Shown: positions 26,801 to 35,342 of the stretch, piece after piece
Layout: the number at the start of each line of letters is the position of its first letter
How positions within the stretch are numbered: position 1 is the stretch's first letter
Source of the DNA: Algibacter sp.
GTDB lineage: Bacteria > Bacteroidota > Bacteroidia > Flavobacteriales > Flavobacteriaceae
Assembly: GCF_029245835.1 (NCBI RefSeq)
Contig: NZ_JAQWOO010000036.1
Location: 1 to 50,104 of the forward strand
Reading direction: 5' to 3'
Length of the DNA: 50,104 nt
Program-made: the position numbers and the translations under genes
Notes under the pieces: generated by a model
Told to the model about the DNA's origin: nothing
What the model saw: the letters and a program-made list of their open reading frames with translations, nothing else
The model's database searches: none

Positions 26801-27331
26801 TCTGCGGCAGAAGAGCAAGCCAATATTCTAGCCAATTTTATTGCCGGCGATATTAGCTGCTTTTATAATGGTTCGATACTCATGAATATTTTAAAATTTA
26901 ACGATTTAAATCTTTGTAGTATCGGGGATATTAGTGTACCCGAAAATGATGATAGTTACGAAGAAATCATATTTACAGACATTAAAAAACGGTATTACAA
27001 AAAATGTATTGTAAAAGATGATTTACTGGTTGGGGCTGTTTTAATGGGTGATAAAAATGAATTTGCCGAATTTAAAACCATGATTGAGAGTAAAATTGAA
27101 ATGGCAGAAAAGCGGGATAAATTACTCCGCGGATCATCGAATGATGTGCCCGTTTTAGGAAAACTCGTGTGTTCTTGTAGTCAGGTAGGTGCAGGAAATA
27201 TTGAAGAAGCTATTTTAAAAGGCTGTACAGATTTTACAGAATTATGTAATAAAACAGGTGCAGGATTAGGTTGTGGTAGTTGTAAGACTGAAGTTAGAGA
27301 GATGCTTCAAAATTCAAAAGTATTAGTATAA
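23810..27331 (+). CDS. Nitrate reductase fused to FAD/NAD(P)H diaphorase and BFD [2Fe-2S] domain
   Basis: This 1173-residue single-chain enzyme should reduce nitrate to nitrite in the cytosol. Residues 1-50 hold a [4Fe-4S] motif (C10, C13, C17, C45). The NasA/NarB-type molybdopterin domain follows, with Cys139 of SRLCMSS as the likely Mo ligand, QPNAMGGREVGGMANLL, and the C-terminal molybdopterin-binding domain (TTGRVRDQWHTMTKTG, about 590-690). From about 705 an FAD/NAD(P)H module (IIIVGAGAAAFRF, VIVGGGLLGLELA) resembles the N terminus of NirB. A BFD-like cluster domain ends the protein (CSCSQVGAG...GCGSCKTEV). Electron input is therefore built in. There is no signal peptide. The ATG at 23810 is preferred over a TTG nine bases upstream. 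Confidence 0.92.
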   Translation: MIKNEVKTTCSYCGVGCGIIVKKDNNNTVFVEGDKDHPVNKGMLCSKGMNLHYVANDTSDRILYPEMRWSRSHPLERVSWDDALDRAASVFKSIIKKHGPDNVGFYVSGQSLTEEYYIANKLTKGFIGTNNIDTNSRLCMSSAVVGYKKTFGEDSVPVSYEDIELADTFLITGANPAWCHPILFRRLEKRKEDHPDVKIIVIDPRKTDTANFADLHLQLLPGTDVILYNAIGRCLYKRGLIDEDFIKNHTEGFQDYKSLIFKTSLKQASKLCGVSEKEIQKAADIIGLSKGFISMWAMGLNQSVIGSDKNVSLLNLSLITGQVGKPGAGPFSLTGQPNAMGGREVGGMANLLAVHKDLSNAEHRSEVAQFWGVDKINPKPGLTATEMFDALESGKMKAVWIACTNPLVSLPNLNRIEKAMKNAKFVVVQDISHKSDTVAFADLVLPAAGWLEKEGTMTNSERRISYLPKEIEAPGEARPDVEIFCDFAQRMGFRGFSFNNASEIYDEYASMTKGTNIDVSFLNYDRLKSEGTFQWPVSEYRHQGTPRLFEDKKFYTPSQKAQFNLPSAIENTSLLPNNEYPLILTTGRVRDQWHTMTKTGKVSRLKTHYPTPVLEINPVDAFLYKIKNGDITEIKGENGIVRVRAKTTDTIKKGVVFLPMHWGKQLQSNLNRANNLTNTHVDPISKEPDFKFTRVAVSKYKKVAEKIIIVGAGAAAFRFVQNYREQNETDEIHVFSKEPNVFYNRVLLPEYVTEELSWKQLLKIKEKELNKLNISLHPETSISKIDKATKVVTDSHGKTHSFDKLILATGSRAFIPKDVQIDLPGRFTMRNKSDADSFKDYLDATGLPPEEQHVVIVGGGLLGLELAAAMKHKNTKITIVQRGSRLMERQLDKVSSKLLALDVQERGIQIYFDNEVSTVFDDEDTGDLNITLKSGKFITANAIVYAIGTIPNIEIARENGISCSRGVKVNQHLQSSHPDIFAIGEIAEFKNQLFGITSAAEEQANILANFIAGDISCFYNGSILMNILKFNDLNLCSIGDISVPENDDSYEEIIFTDIKKRYYKKCIVKDDLLVGAVLMGDKNEFAEFKTMIESKIEMAEKRDKLLRGSSNDVPVLGKLVCSCSQVGAGNIEEAILKGCTDFTELCNKTGAGLGCGSCKTEVREMLQNSKVLV

Positions 27332-27334
27332 TGA

Positions 27335-27387
27335 AACATCTATTGCTAAGTAAACTAATGATTCAAAGCAATGAGTATATAGATGTT
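27335..27387 (+). other. Intergenic hairpin between nitrate reductase and rubredoxin-tailed gene
   Basis: AACATCTAT (27335-27343) pairs with ATAGATGTT (27379-27387), and inside it ATTGCT can pair with AGCAAT. A run of A residues rather than T follows, so it is not a standard terminator. It could modulate or protect the message between the two genes. Confidence 0.45.
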
Positions 27388-27423
27388 ACATGTGACTATT
27401 AAAAAAATATTATAAATAAACAC

Positions 27424-28857
27424 ATGAAAGAACCATATCGATTACTAATTAACGGAGGTGTTCTATCTCCTGGCGAATTAAAATATATTTGTGAAGCAGC
27501 AGAATTTTTGGGCTTAGATGCCATTTCTTTTGGTTCTCGTCAGGATATTATTTTTCCTGAAGAAATAGATGAAACTAAATTTAGTCAGTTCGATAAAATT
27601 CAATTTGTAAAGCCGAAAAGAGATGGTATTGAAAATATTGCATCTTCGTACGTTTCCACTGAAATTTTACCAAGTACCTCATGGCTTACTAGTGATCGTT
27701 ATTTATATATTTTAGAACAGTTTAAGCATAAAACCAGATTGCGTATTAATGTCACAGACCCAAAACAAAGATTAGTACCATTATTTACAGGTAACGTAAA
27801 TTTTATAGCTTCAGAACATGAAGACTATTGGTATTTGTATTTACGACTTCCGGACTGGGAAAAAACAAAAATGTATCCCGCATTAATTTATAGTTGGGAT
27901 ATGGATAAGGTCGAACTAGCTATTGAAAATATTTTGATAGAAGAGCCAGAAACTATTGAAATGGTATTCGATTTAGTAAGTGACGCAATAGACACCAACA
28001 ACCGCACAGTAGATAAACCTTTGGAAGTCCCTTTTTACCCATTTCCATATTACGAAGGCATGAATAGAATTGGAACAGACCGTTATTGGTTAGGTTTATA
28101 TTGGAGAAATAATAGATATGATATTCCTTTTCTGAAAGCGATGTGCGAATTGTGTTCAGAAAACAAAATAGGTAAAATTTCCATTACGCCATGGAAATCA
28201 TTTATTGTAAAGGGCATCCCCCTACATTCAAAATTAAAATGGGAAAAGTTTTTAGGAAAGTTTGGAATTAATGTACGTCATTCTATGTTGGAAATGAATT
28301 GGCATTTACCAGTTAATGATCCAGAAGCTTTAAACTTAAAAAAATATTTGGTCACTAATTTCGATCAAAATGATATTAGTACATACGGATTAACTTTTGG
28401 TATAACTAGTCATGATAGTGATACTTATAATTTCACTTCTATTGTCATAGAAAAAAACAAAAAACCTGAAATTAAAGGCGGATTCAAAATAAGAGATACT
28501 TATAACTTATTGTATGCCAAAAATTTCGATCCAAATACACGAAAATACATCATGCATGTTCAAGATATTGATATGGTAGAATTACCTGGATTATTAATGG
28601 AATTAAGTCAGCTCTATTTTGATCAATTAGGAACAGAAAGAGAAGATGAAGATATGCAAACTACTGTAAAAACACCTACAGAAGAAGACGTGTATCAATG
28701 CTCAGATTGTATGACTGTTTATAATCAATTATATGGAGATATTACTCAAAATATCTTACCTAATACCACTTTTGAAAGTTTACCAGATACTTATGAATGT
28801 TCACTTTGTGAAGCTCCGAAAAGTAGTTTTGAAAAGAAAACTTTGGTAAAATTATAG
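27424..28857 (+). CDS. Rubredoxin-tailed nitrite/sulfite-reductase-like protein without siroheme ligands
   Basis: The 477-residue protein starts with LLINGGVLSPGELKYICEAAEFLGLDAISFGSRQDIIF, which resembles the ferredoxin-like half domain of siroheme nitrite/sulfite reductases. The body (residues 60-400) keeps a comparable two-half layout. However, apart from C24 the only cysteines before the tail are in MCELC, so the C-x5-C and C-x3-C ligands of the siroheme/[4Fe-4S] site are absent. The C terminus (about 415-470) is rubredoxin-like, with YQCSDCM and YECSLCEA binding one iron. It follows the nitrate reductase gene by 92 bases. An electron carrier or assembly partner for nitrate or nitrite reduction is inferred. 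The exact function is unknown. Confidence 0.75.
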   Translation: MKEPYRLLINGGVLSPGELKYICEAAEFLGLDAISFGSRQDIIFPEEIDETKFSQFDKIQFVKPKRDGIENIASSYVSTEILPSTSWLTSDRYLYILEQFKHKTRLRINVTDPKQRLVPLFTGNVNFIASEHEDYWYLYLRLPDWEKTKMYPALIYSWDMDKVELAIENILIEEPETIEMVFDLVSDAIDTNNRTVDKPLEVPFYPFPYYEGMNRIGTDRYWLGLYWRNNRYDIPFLKAMCELCSENKIGKISITPWKSFIVKGIPLHSKLKWEKFLGKFGINVRHSMLEMNWHLPVNDPEALNLKKYLVTNFDQNDISTYGLTFGITSHDSDTYNFTSIVIEKNKKPEIKGGFKIRDTYNLLYAKNFDPNTRKYIMHVQDIDMVELPGLLMELSQLYFDQLGTEREDEDMQTTVKTPTEEDVYQCSDCMTVYNQLYGDITQNILPNTTFESLPDTYECSLCEAPKSSFEKKTLVKL

Positions 28858-29251
28858 GTTTTGGTACTTAGTTAATTCTAATCAAAAACAATTCCCCGAT
28901 GCTTACATTTTAGTTTCCTCTAAAATTATTATTCCTGTTAAAACGGGAATTTAAATAAAGTGTTTCATTTTATATGTATAATGTAAACCTTCAAAATTAC
29001 TCTTTGGCTTGCACTAGGTGGTGCAGCAGTTATTAATTGAAATTACTGTAAAAGAAAATAGTGATTTTACATTGGTAAATGTTGCTAATAGATTCTGTAA
29101 TAGTGTTTCTATTCACCGATAGGTATTTGCTATTCATCTGCCGTAAAAGTTGTATGAGCTAAATTTATGTATTAGCCTAACTTATAGTCTTATTTTAGTT
29201 GAAAAGAATGGTTATTCAACCTAAAAACCTAAAATCAAATCATATTTAGAA
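28858..29251 (+). other. Intergenic region with hairpin and possible gene relic
   Basis: This gap of 394 bases has no intact gene. ATTCCTGTT (28931-28939) and AACGGGAAT (28942-28950) form a 9-bp hairpin with a two-base loop, likely ending the nitrate reductase transcript although the T-run is poor. Near 29000 a short frame reads KITLWLALGGAAVIN, then a stop, then NYCKRK. It may be debris of a small membrane protein, but it is too short to identify. Confidence 0.45.
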
Positions 29252-29728
29252 ATGAAAATAGGAATCATAATTGTGTTTCATAATAACGAAAAAGACTTTA
29301 ATGTAAACTTTCTAGCACAACAAATAGAGCGCGCTCAAAATTTAGAAATTTGTTTAGTAAATAATTGTAGTAAGGATAATACTTATCAATTACTATGTGA
29401 TATAAAGGAAATATGTAATACTAATAATGTTTCAGTTATTGATATGAAAAAATTCAAATCAGATATTTCAGCAATACGAGTGGCTGCTAAGTATATGTTG
29501 AATACCTTAAATTTAAGTTGTATAGGGTATATTTCGGCTATTTTATTGAATACTAAATATCATAACCTCAGTAAATTAATAGCGTCTGTTAACAAAAACA
29601 AAGAGCAAGTTTTTAGCCAATATATAGAAACAAAAGAAAATCAAAGCGCCAACACTTCCCTTTTTGAAAGCCTATTTTCTGTTATTAAGTACTTAGAGCA
29701 AATAAAAGAAAGTCCTGAGATTATTTAG
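29252..29728 (+). CDS. Short GT2-like glycosyltransferase-fold protein
   Basis: The 158-residue protein begins MKIGIIIVFHNNEKDF and continues with LEICLVNNCSKDNTYQLL, the opening strands of a family 2 glycosyltransferase (nucleotide-binding GT-A fold). It stops before a clear DxD metal motif or acceptor domain, so it is about half the length of a working enzyme. Either it is a short family of its own or a truncated relic that keeps an open frame. It stands alone, with AT-rich gaps of about 390 and 260 bases on its sides. Activity is doubtful. Confidence 0.65.
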   Translation: MKIGIIIVFHNNEKDFNVNFLAQQIERAQNLEICLVNNCSKDNTYQLLCDIKEICNTNNVSVIDMKKFKSDISAIRVAAKYMLNTLNLSCIGYISAILLNTKYHNLSKLIASVNKNKEQVFSQYIETKENQSANTSLFESLFSVIKYLEQIKESPEII

Positions 29729-29985
29729 TTTTCAATTTTAATTATAACTAAGCTTTAGTATGGTTTTAGTCCCTTAAAACCTGCTATGGTAGTATTAAAA
29801 CCTTTTTTCTACTCATCTACAGATAATTGCCTTTCAATTACATTTTAGAGCCACTCATCGAAATATAGTAGACATCCTTAAAATCTAATTTTATATTTGT
29901 TAAGGTATTGATTTTTAAGTAGTTGAAAAGCAAAAAAATACCGATTAAATGCAATATACATAAAAAATGTTAATTCCCAAATTAC

Positions 29986-32900
29986 ATGATAATGATTTTT
30001 AAAACTACACCAAAAAAGCAAATTTTACTTATTTTATTAATAGTATTTAGTATTGTAACCACCACAGCCCAAACTAATTTACCATACTTTACAAACTTTG
30101 AAGGTAATAATGGAGGATGGACCGATGGTGGTGATCGATCTAAATATATTGCTAACTATTTTGCAGGTGCTCCCCAAGGAAGAGGTTCTTGGGTGTTATA
30201 TAATGATGATGGTAATGACTCCTCTTTTTATAAAGATTTTAATTTAAGTGGCTATACAACAGTTACTATTTCTTTTTCATTTAAATCAAATGGTTTTGAT
30301 AACGATAAAGATTTCTTTGTAGTTAAGCTTGGTGGTACTACAATTTTAACATACAAGCATGATGATGATTGGAATGATAATAATATAAAATATACAGCCA
30401 ATATTAATTTAAGTTCAAGTAATTATACTTTTACAAATAGTTCTGAAATACGATTTGAATGCGATGCTGGTAAATCGGATTATATTTATTTTGATGAAAT
30501 TTCAATAACAGGTACAAGTCCATCACCTCCAGTAGCAGATTTTTCAGCAGATAATACAGCGCCATATACCAGTGATGTGGTTGCTTTTACAGACGCATCA
30601 ACAAATACTCCAACAAGTTGGGTATGGTCTTTTTCAAACCCTGGTAATGTTACATATGTCAACGGTAGCACGGCTACTTCTCAAAACCCTCAAGTATCGT
30701 TTAATACAACGGGGCTTTACACAGTTACCCTAACGGCAACCAATGCAGGTGGTAATGACGATGAAATTAAAACAAATTACATTAATGTAATAGAACCTGC
30801 CAGTGACAATCCTGCTACTTTTACAGTTAGCCAATCGGCAATTGCCCCATATACATTTTTTGATTACATTGCAACAGCAAATTCTAGTGGCGACCCCATA
30901 ATTATAGCTTATAATACTGTTAATTCTTTTGGAACGCCTACAACTGATGGTTCTGGTAATGCCCTAATAAACGGTAATGGTACTATTATTTTTGAAGGTA
31001 ATGTTGCTGACATAAACAGCACAATTAATTCGAATCCACTGAATCAATTAGAGCAAAATACAATTTATTATTTTAAAGCATGGTCGTTAGGTTCAGGTGG
31101 TTTTTCTCGAGGTATAGAGGTTAATGCCACAACTGCGGGCGTTGAAGCACCAAACTCTTTCACGGCAACGTCAAGTAACTCTAGTAACAATTCTTCTTTT
31201 ACAGCTACAGCAAACAGTTTAAATGATAATTTAATGCTTGTTTTTAATACCGAAGATGATTTCGGTGTTCCAGAAGATGGTGTTTTGTACCAAATTGATG
31301 ATGAAATAGGGAATGCCGTAGTACTTTTAAGTTCAGTAACGGCCGAAACCATAACCAATTATATAGATGATTTTTTGTTGTTTAATACGGTTTATTATTA
31401 CCGCATATATTCTGTGTCAAGCGGTATATGGTATTATTCTCAAGCTTATCAAGCAGATGATGTAACAACAATAACGGGTGATATTTGGCAAAATGATATT
31501 ACTACTGATACTCCAAACATTTATAACCCTTATACCATTGGCGATCAGGTAGCTACAAATATTTCAGTGTCTGGTATTTCTAGAGGCTCTGGTTTGATTG
31601 GAAATGATGATGATAATGATTACGAAGCAAGGAACTGGAATACTAGTAACAGTTTAAATCTTTCAGATAACGATTATTTTGAGTTTACTTTAACTCCAGA
31701 TACAGGATACGAAATTAACTTTTTCAAATTTTCGTATGACGCTTCAGATAGTAATGGAGATTTAAATAAAGTGGCATTGAGGTCGAGTGTAGATGGTTTT
31801 GCCTTAAATATTGGAGATGAAACAGATGGAAGGGATGGTGCGGATTTTGATTTAACTGATGATGCTTTTCAAAATATTACCGAAGCCATTACTTTTAGAA
31901 TTTATGGATGGGATGCAGATGATAGCGGTGTGGATTTTAGAATTAGAGATTTTGGATTTAAAGGTGCTATTTCCCAATATGCCATTTGGAATGGCACGAG
32001 TTGGTCTAACACAAATGGCCCAGATTTAGGCATGCGAGCTGTTATTGATGGCGATTATAATACTGGTATTGGTGGTACGCAAACAAGCTTTAGGTGTAAA
32101 GCGTTAACTGTTAATGCGGGCAACACATTAACAATAGCTAATGATACTTTTGTACAAGTAAACTACAATACATCAGGCGCCGGAAACCTTACTGTAGAAA
32201 CCAAGGGTGCTTTTGTACAAAGCGATAATGATGGCGTGTTTAACATAACAGGAACATCAAAAGTAAATAAAAGTACACCTTATAAATATGCATGGTATTA
32301 TTATACCTATTGGAGTTCGCCAGTAAAAAATATGGATATTGAAGTTGCTTTTCCTAATAGTAGAAGAAAATTCTATTGGGATGATACGTCTTCTAAATGG
32401 CAATCTGCAACCAATCAAACCATGCAAACAGGAGTAGGGTATACCATTACAGGTTCAGCAGTTGGGGTGCAAACAGTTTCGTTTGAGGGCGAGTTTAATA
32501 CAGGTACTATTACAACACCTACTATTTCTTATAATCCAGCTAACGATGAAAATTGGAGTTTAATTGGTAATCCATATCCTTCAGCTATTGATTTAGATAA
32601 GTTTCTTGGTACTAATGCGGCTGTTCTTGAGGGTGCAGCGTATTTCTGGTCTCAAGAAACGGCGCCAGTTGGAGGTCAATTTAGTGGTACAGATTATATT
32701 CCATTTAATGCCACGGGGAGTGTAAGTACAAGTCCAGATCGGGAATTTGATGGTTATGCGCCCTCTGCTCAAAGCTTTTTTATTGCAAGTAAGGCTTCAG
32801 GTAACGCTAGGTTTACCAATGCTATGCGTATGGCAGATATTGACAGTAATAGTCAATTCTTTAAAAGTGCAGGGGTTCCGCCAAAAGGATTTGATGTTGT

Positions 32901-33594
32901 TTACAACAAGTTGTGGCTTAATTTAAGTGCTGATAATGGGATATTCAGTCAAATATTAGTAGCTTATTTAAAAGGCGCTACAAACTTAGATGATGGTTTA
33001 GTTTTTGATGCTACTAAATTTGGTGAAGGTTCGGGAACTTTTTTGTATTCAACTATTGAAAACTCAAACCATAAATTTGTAATTCAAGCCAAAGATGTAA
33101 ATAGTATAAATGAAAACGAAAAAATAGCTATTGGGCTAAAAGCAAGCATAGCAACTACATATTCTATATCTATTGCTAAATTACAAGGTGATTTTTTAAG
33201 CAGAAACACCGTTTATTTAAAAGATAATTTACTTGATGTAATGCATAATTTATCTGCTAGTGATTATACCTTTACCTCTCAAATAGGGGAGTTTAATACA
33301 CGGTTTGAAATTGTATTTAATGGGCAAGCGCTTTCAAATGAAAACTTTACTATGAGCAGTGATACTATAAAAATTATTGAATTAAATAACGACGATATAC
33401 TGTTTAGCACCAGTAATAGTATCCTAATGAAAAAGATTAGTATTTATAATTTAATGGGGCAACATGTATTTGATATTAAAGCCAATAGTGCTTCAAAAAA
33501 ATATAACTTTAGAAATCAAAGCAGTTCGGTCTATTTTGCAAAAATAGCATTGGATGATGGTACAATTATAACAAAAAAATTCATTAAAAAATAA
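29986..33594 (+). CDS. T9SS-secreted multidomain surface protein with PKD domain
   Basis: The 1202-residue protein has a signal peptide ending near TTTAQ (residue 29). A jelly-roll-like N-terminal region (about 30-178) is followed by a PKD domain (about 181-266; PVADFSADNTAPYTSDVVAF to YTVTLTATNAGG). Then come two related repeats of about 110 residues containing NTIYYFKAWS and NTVYYYRIYS, a beta-rich domain, and the SLIGNPYPSAIDLDKF segment common in flavobacterial surface proteins. The last 75 residues are a type A T9SS sorting domain (KKISIYNLMGQHVFDI to GTIITKKFIKK). No catalytic domain is evident. Adhesion or polymer binding at the cell surface is a reasonable guess. Confidence 0.87.
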   Translation: MIMIFKTTPKKQILLILLIVFSIVTTTAQTNLPYFTNFEGNNGGWTDGGDRSKYIANYFAGAPQGRGSWVLYNDDGNDSSFYKDFNLSGYTTVTISFSFKSNGFDNDKDFFVVKLGGTTILTYKHDDDWNDNNIKYTANINLSSSNYTFTNSSEIRFECDAGKSDYIYFDEISITGTSPSPPVADFSADNTAPYTSDVVAFTDASTNTPTSWVWSFSNPGNVTYVNGSTATSQNPQVSFNTTGLYTVTLTATNAGGNDDEIKTNYINVIEPASDNPATFTVSQSAIAPYTFFDYIATANSSGDPIIIAYNTVNSFGTPTTDGSGNALINGNGTIIFEGNVADINSTINSNPLNQLEQNTIYYFKAWSLGSGGFSRGIEVNATTAGVEAPNSFTATSSNSSNNSSFTATANSLNDNLMLVFNTEDDFGVPEDGVLYQIDDEIGNAVVLLSSVTAETITNYIDDFLLFNTVYYYRIYSVSSGIWYYSQAYQADDVTTITGDIWQNDITTDTPNIYNPYTIGDQVATNISVSGISRGSGLIGNDDDNDYEARNWNTSNSLNLSDNDYFEFTLTPDTGYEINFFKFSYDASDSNGDLNKVALRSSVDGFALNIGDETDGRDGADFDLTDDAFQNITEAITFRIYGWDADDSGVDFRIRDFGFKGAISQYAIWNGTSWSNTNGPDLGMRAVIDGDYNTGIGGTQTSFRCKALTVNAGNTLTIANDTFVQVNYNTSGAGNLTVETKGAFVQSDNDGVFNITGTSKVNKSTPYKYAWYYYTYWSSPVKNMDIEVAFPNSRRKFYWDDTSSKWQSATNQTMQTGVGYTITGSAVGVQTVSFEGEFNTGTITTPTISYNPANDENWSLIGNPYPSAIDLDKFLGTNAAVLEGAAYFWSQETAPVGGQFSGTDYIPFNATGSVSTSPDREFDGYAPSAQSFFIASKASGNARFTNAMRMADIDSNSQFFKSAGVPPKGFDVVYNKLWLNLSADNGIFSQILVAYLKGATNLDDGLVFDATKFGEGSGTFLYSTIENSNHKFVIQAKDVNSINENEKIAIGLKASIATTYSISIAKLQGDFLSRNTVYLKDNLLDVMHNLSASDYTFTSQIGEFNTRFEIVFNGQALSNENFTMSSDTIKIIELNNDDILFSTSNSILMKKISIYNLMGQHVFDIKANSASKKYNFRNQSSSVYFAKIALDDGTIITKKFIKK

Positions 33595-33633
33595 CACTTG
33601 TTTTATTAAGTAGATTTCTAAAAACACAGAGTA

Positions 33634-33682
33634 AAAATCAAAGAAACTATATTACTACAATATAGTTTCTTTGATTTTATAA
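33634..33682 (+). terminator. Long hairpin terminator after the T9SS protein gene
   Basis: A perfect 20-bp stem (33634-33653 with 33659-33678) encloses an ACTAC loop about 40 bases after the stop codon. The right arm ends in TTTT. It is AT-rich but long, and should end transcription. Confidence 0.8.
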
Positions 33683-33771
33683 TATTATGAAAAAGTCTTA
33701 TAAACGTTGTTATTATGGGTTTTAGAAAGGTCTGTTACATAAAAATAAAAATTTATGTTTACATAATTAAT

Positions 33772-33800
33772 CATAATAAAGCATAATAAAGCATAATAAA
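33772..33800. repeat. Three tandem copies of CATAATAAAG
   Basis: A 10-base unit is repeated three times, the last lacking its final base, about 60 bases upstream of the esterase gene. A 10-bp period places each copy on the same helix face. It could alter promoter spacing if copy number varies. Confidence 0.75.
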
Positions 33801-33857
33801 ATATTCGTTTTAAATCAAAATTTTTTTGTTTTATAAGCAAGAAATAAAAATTAACAT

Positions 33858-34568
33858 ATGAACACCTATCTTTTAATTCATGGGTCTTGGCATGGGGCAT
33901 GGTGCTGGAACAAAATTATTCCGCTTCTTGAAAAACAAGGACACAAAGTTATTGCTCCAGATTTAACAGGACATGGCAAAGATAATACTCAAATTAAAGA
34001 GGTGTCGTTAAAATCTTATACAGATCATATTTGTAAAATACTAGACACTTTAAACGAACCAGTAATACTAGTTGGTCATAGTATGGGTGGTTTAATTTTG
34101 AGTCAAGTTGCTGAATACCGCCCAGAAAAAATAAAATTATTGATTTACGTTGCTGCTTTTGTCTTAAAAAATGATGAAGCTATATTATCATACATAAGGC
34201 AAGATTCAGAATCATTGCTTATTCATAATATTAATTTCAGTAAGGATATGAGTATAATAGGGTTAAAAGAAGATGCTATTAAAAAAGTATTTTATGAAGA
34301 TTGTTCTGATGAAGATATTTCTCGTGCAAAATCACTAATCGTCCCCCAAGCCGTTAAACCCATTAAGACCAGACTAAATATTAATAACGAAAAATTTGAA
34401 CTGATACCAAAAATATATATTGAATGCCTACAAGATAAAGCAATCTCTAAAACAATGCAAAAGAGAATGTATTCGAAATTTAGTTGGAAAGAAGTATATT
34501 CAATTGATAGTAGTCATTCGCCATTTTTCTCAGTACCAAAAACCCTTGTAGCAAGTTTTAATATCTAA
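33858..34568 (+). CDS. Alpha/beta hydrolase, methylesterase-like
   Basis: The 236-residue cytosolic hydrolase has HGSWHGAWCW (oxyanion loop), PDLTGHG, the nucleophile elbow LVGHSMGG with Ser75, an acid residue in YIECLQDKAIS and the His of SSHSPFFSVP. This is the pattern of the plant methylesterase / EstC group of carboxylesterases. The next gene encodes a BioC-like methyltransferase, so a BioH-like role, freeing pimeloyl-ACP from its methyl ester, is conceivable. The sequence itself is closer to general methylesterases. A weak hairpin with stem AAAACATG and a TTTTT loop (34572-34592) lies between the two genes. Confidence 0.85.
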   Translation: MNTYLLIHGSWHGAWCWNKIIPLLEKQGHKVIAPDLTGHGKDNTQIKEVSLKSYTDHICKILDTLNEPVILVGHSMGGLILSQVAEYRPEKIKLLIYVAAFVLKNDEAILSYIRQDSESLLIHNINFSKDMSIIGLKEDAIKKVFYEDCSDEDISRAKSLIVPQAVKPIKTRLNINNEKFELIPKIYIECLQDKAISKTMQKRMYSKFSWKEVYSIDSSHSPFFSVPKTLVASFNI

Positions 34569-34605
34569 AAAAAAACATGTTTTTCATGTTTTATAGTCCA
34601 AATTT

Positions 34606-35289
34606 ATGTCTGTAAAAACACAATTTTCGATAAACGCAATACATTATAATGAATATAACTTAATTCAGAATAATGTTATTAAGCATCTTTTAGATAAAAC
34701 CGATTCAAAACCAATTTCAATTTTAGATTTAGGGTGTGGTACAGGAAGATTATGCAATTCTATTAGCTGGACCGTTAAGAATTTTTATGCTGTTGATTTT
34801 TCAGAAGACATGTTGCTTATACATCCTAAACCGAAAGGAGTTAAATGTATTAAGGGAGATTTTAATGACATTAAGTTATTCCGTAAGCTTAGTCAGTTTA
34901 AAGTAGATCGTATTTTTTCTACATCTTCTTTACAATGGGCTACAGACCTCGATGCATCTTTCCGATACATCAAAAATCTTAATGCTCCAATTTCATTTGC
35001 TATTTTCACTTCAAATACATTTAAAACTGTTTTTGATACTGCTAATATTCCTCCTCTTTTGCGTAAATCAGAAGAAGTAACATCTCTTGCAAGTAAATAT
35101 TTTGATGCCAAATACGAAACTATAAAGTATACGCTTTCATTTAATAATCCATACGAAATGTTTCGCTACATTAAGAAAAGCGGCGTAAGTGGTGCGCGTA
35201 ATATCCTTGATTATAAAAGAATGAAGAATTTAATCAATAATTACCCAATAGATTATTTAGAATTTGAGGTACTATTCATCACTGAATGA
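34606..35289 (+). CDS. BioC-like SAM-dependent methyltransferase
   Basis: The 227-residue protein has the class I methyltransferase signature ISILDLGCGTGRLCNSI (about residues 37-53). YAVDFSEDML, GDFNDI and IFSTSSLQWATDLDASFRYI follow, the last being close to the LQW block of malonyl-ACP O-methyltransferase BioC. The C-terminal GVSGARN segment also fits BioC. BioC methylates malonyl-ACP to start pimelate synthesis for biotin. No other biotin genes are in the window, so the assignment stays at family level. It starts 37 bases after the esterase gene. Confidence 0.8.
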   Translation: MSVKTQFSINAIHYNEYNLIQNNVIKHLLDKTDSKPISILDLGCGTGRLCNSISWTVKNFYAVDFSEDMLLIHPKPKGVKCIKGDFNDIKLFRKLSQFKVDRIFSTSSLQWATDLDASFRYIKNLNAPISFAIFTSNTFKTVFDTANIPPLLRKSEEVTSLASKYFDAKYETIKYTLSFNNPYEMFRYIKKSGVSGARNILDYKRMKNLINNYPIDYLEFEVLFITE

Positions 35290-35342
35290 TGCATTTGTAA
35301 TTTAAAAAAAATATAGTATTGAGTAATGAAAAGAAAATTTAG

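Noticed and set aside
27424-28857. Calling this gene a siroheme nitrite or sulfite reductase
   Set aside because: The four cluster/siroheme cysteines found in NirB (C-x5-C and C-x3-C) have no counterparts. Only the rubredoxin-type cysteines in the tail are arranged to bind metal.
29000-29060. Short frame KITLWLALGGAAVIN interrupted by a stop
   Set aside because: It is too short and too generic (a hydrophobic helix) to identify as a gene or to prove that it is a relic.
29252-29728. Treating the short GT2-like gene as a functional glycosyltransferase
   Set aside because: It lacks a visible DxD motif and the second half of the domain, so only the fold of the N-terminal part is supported.
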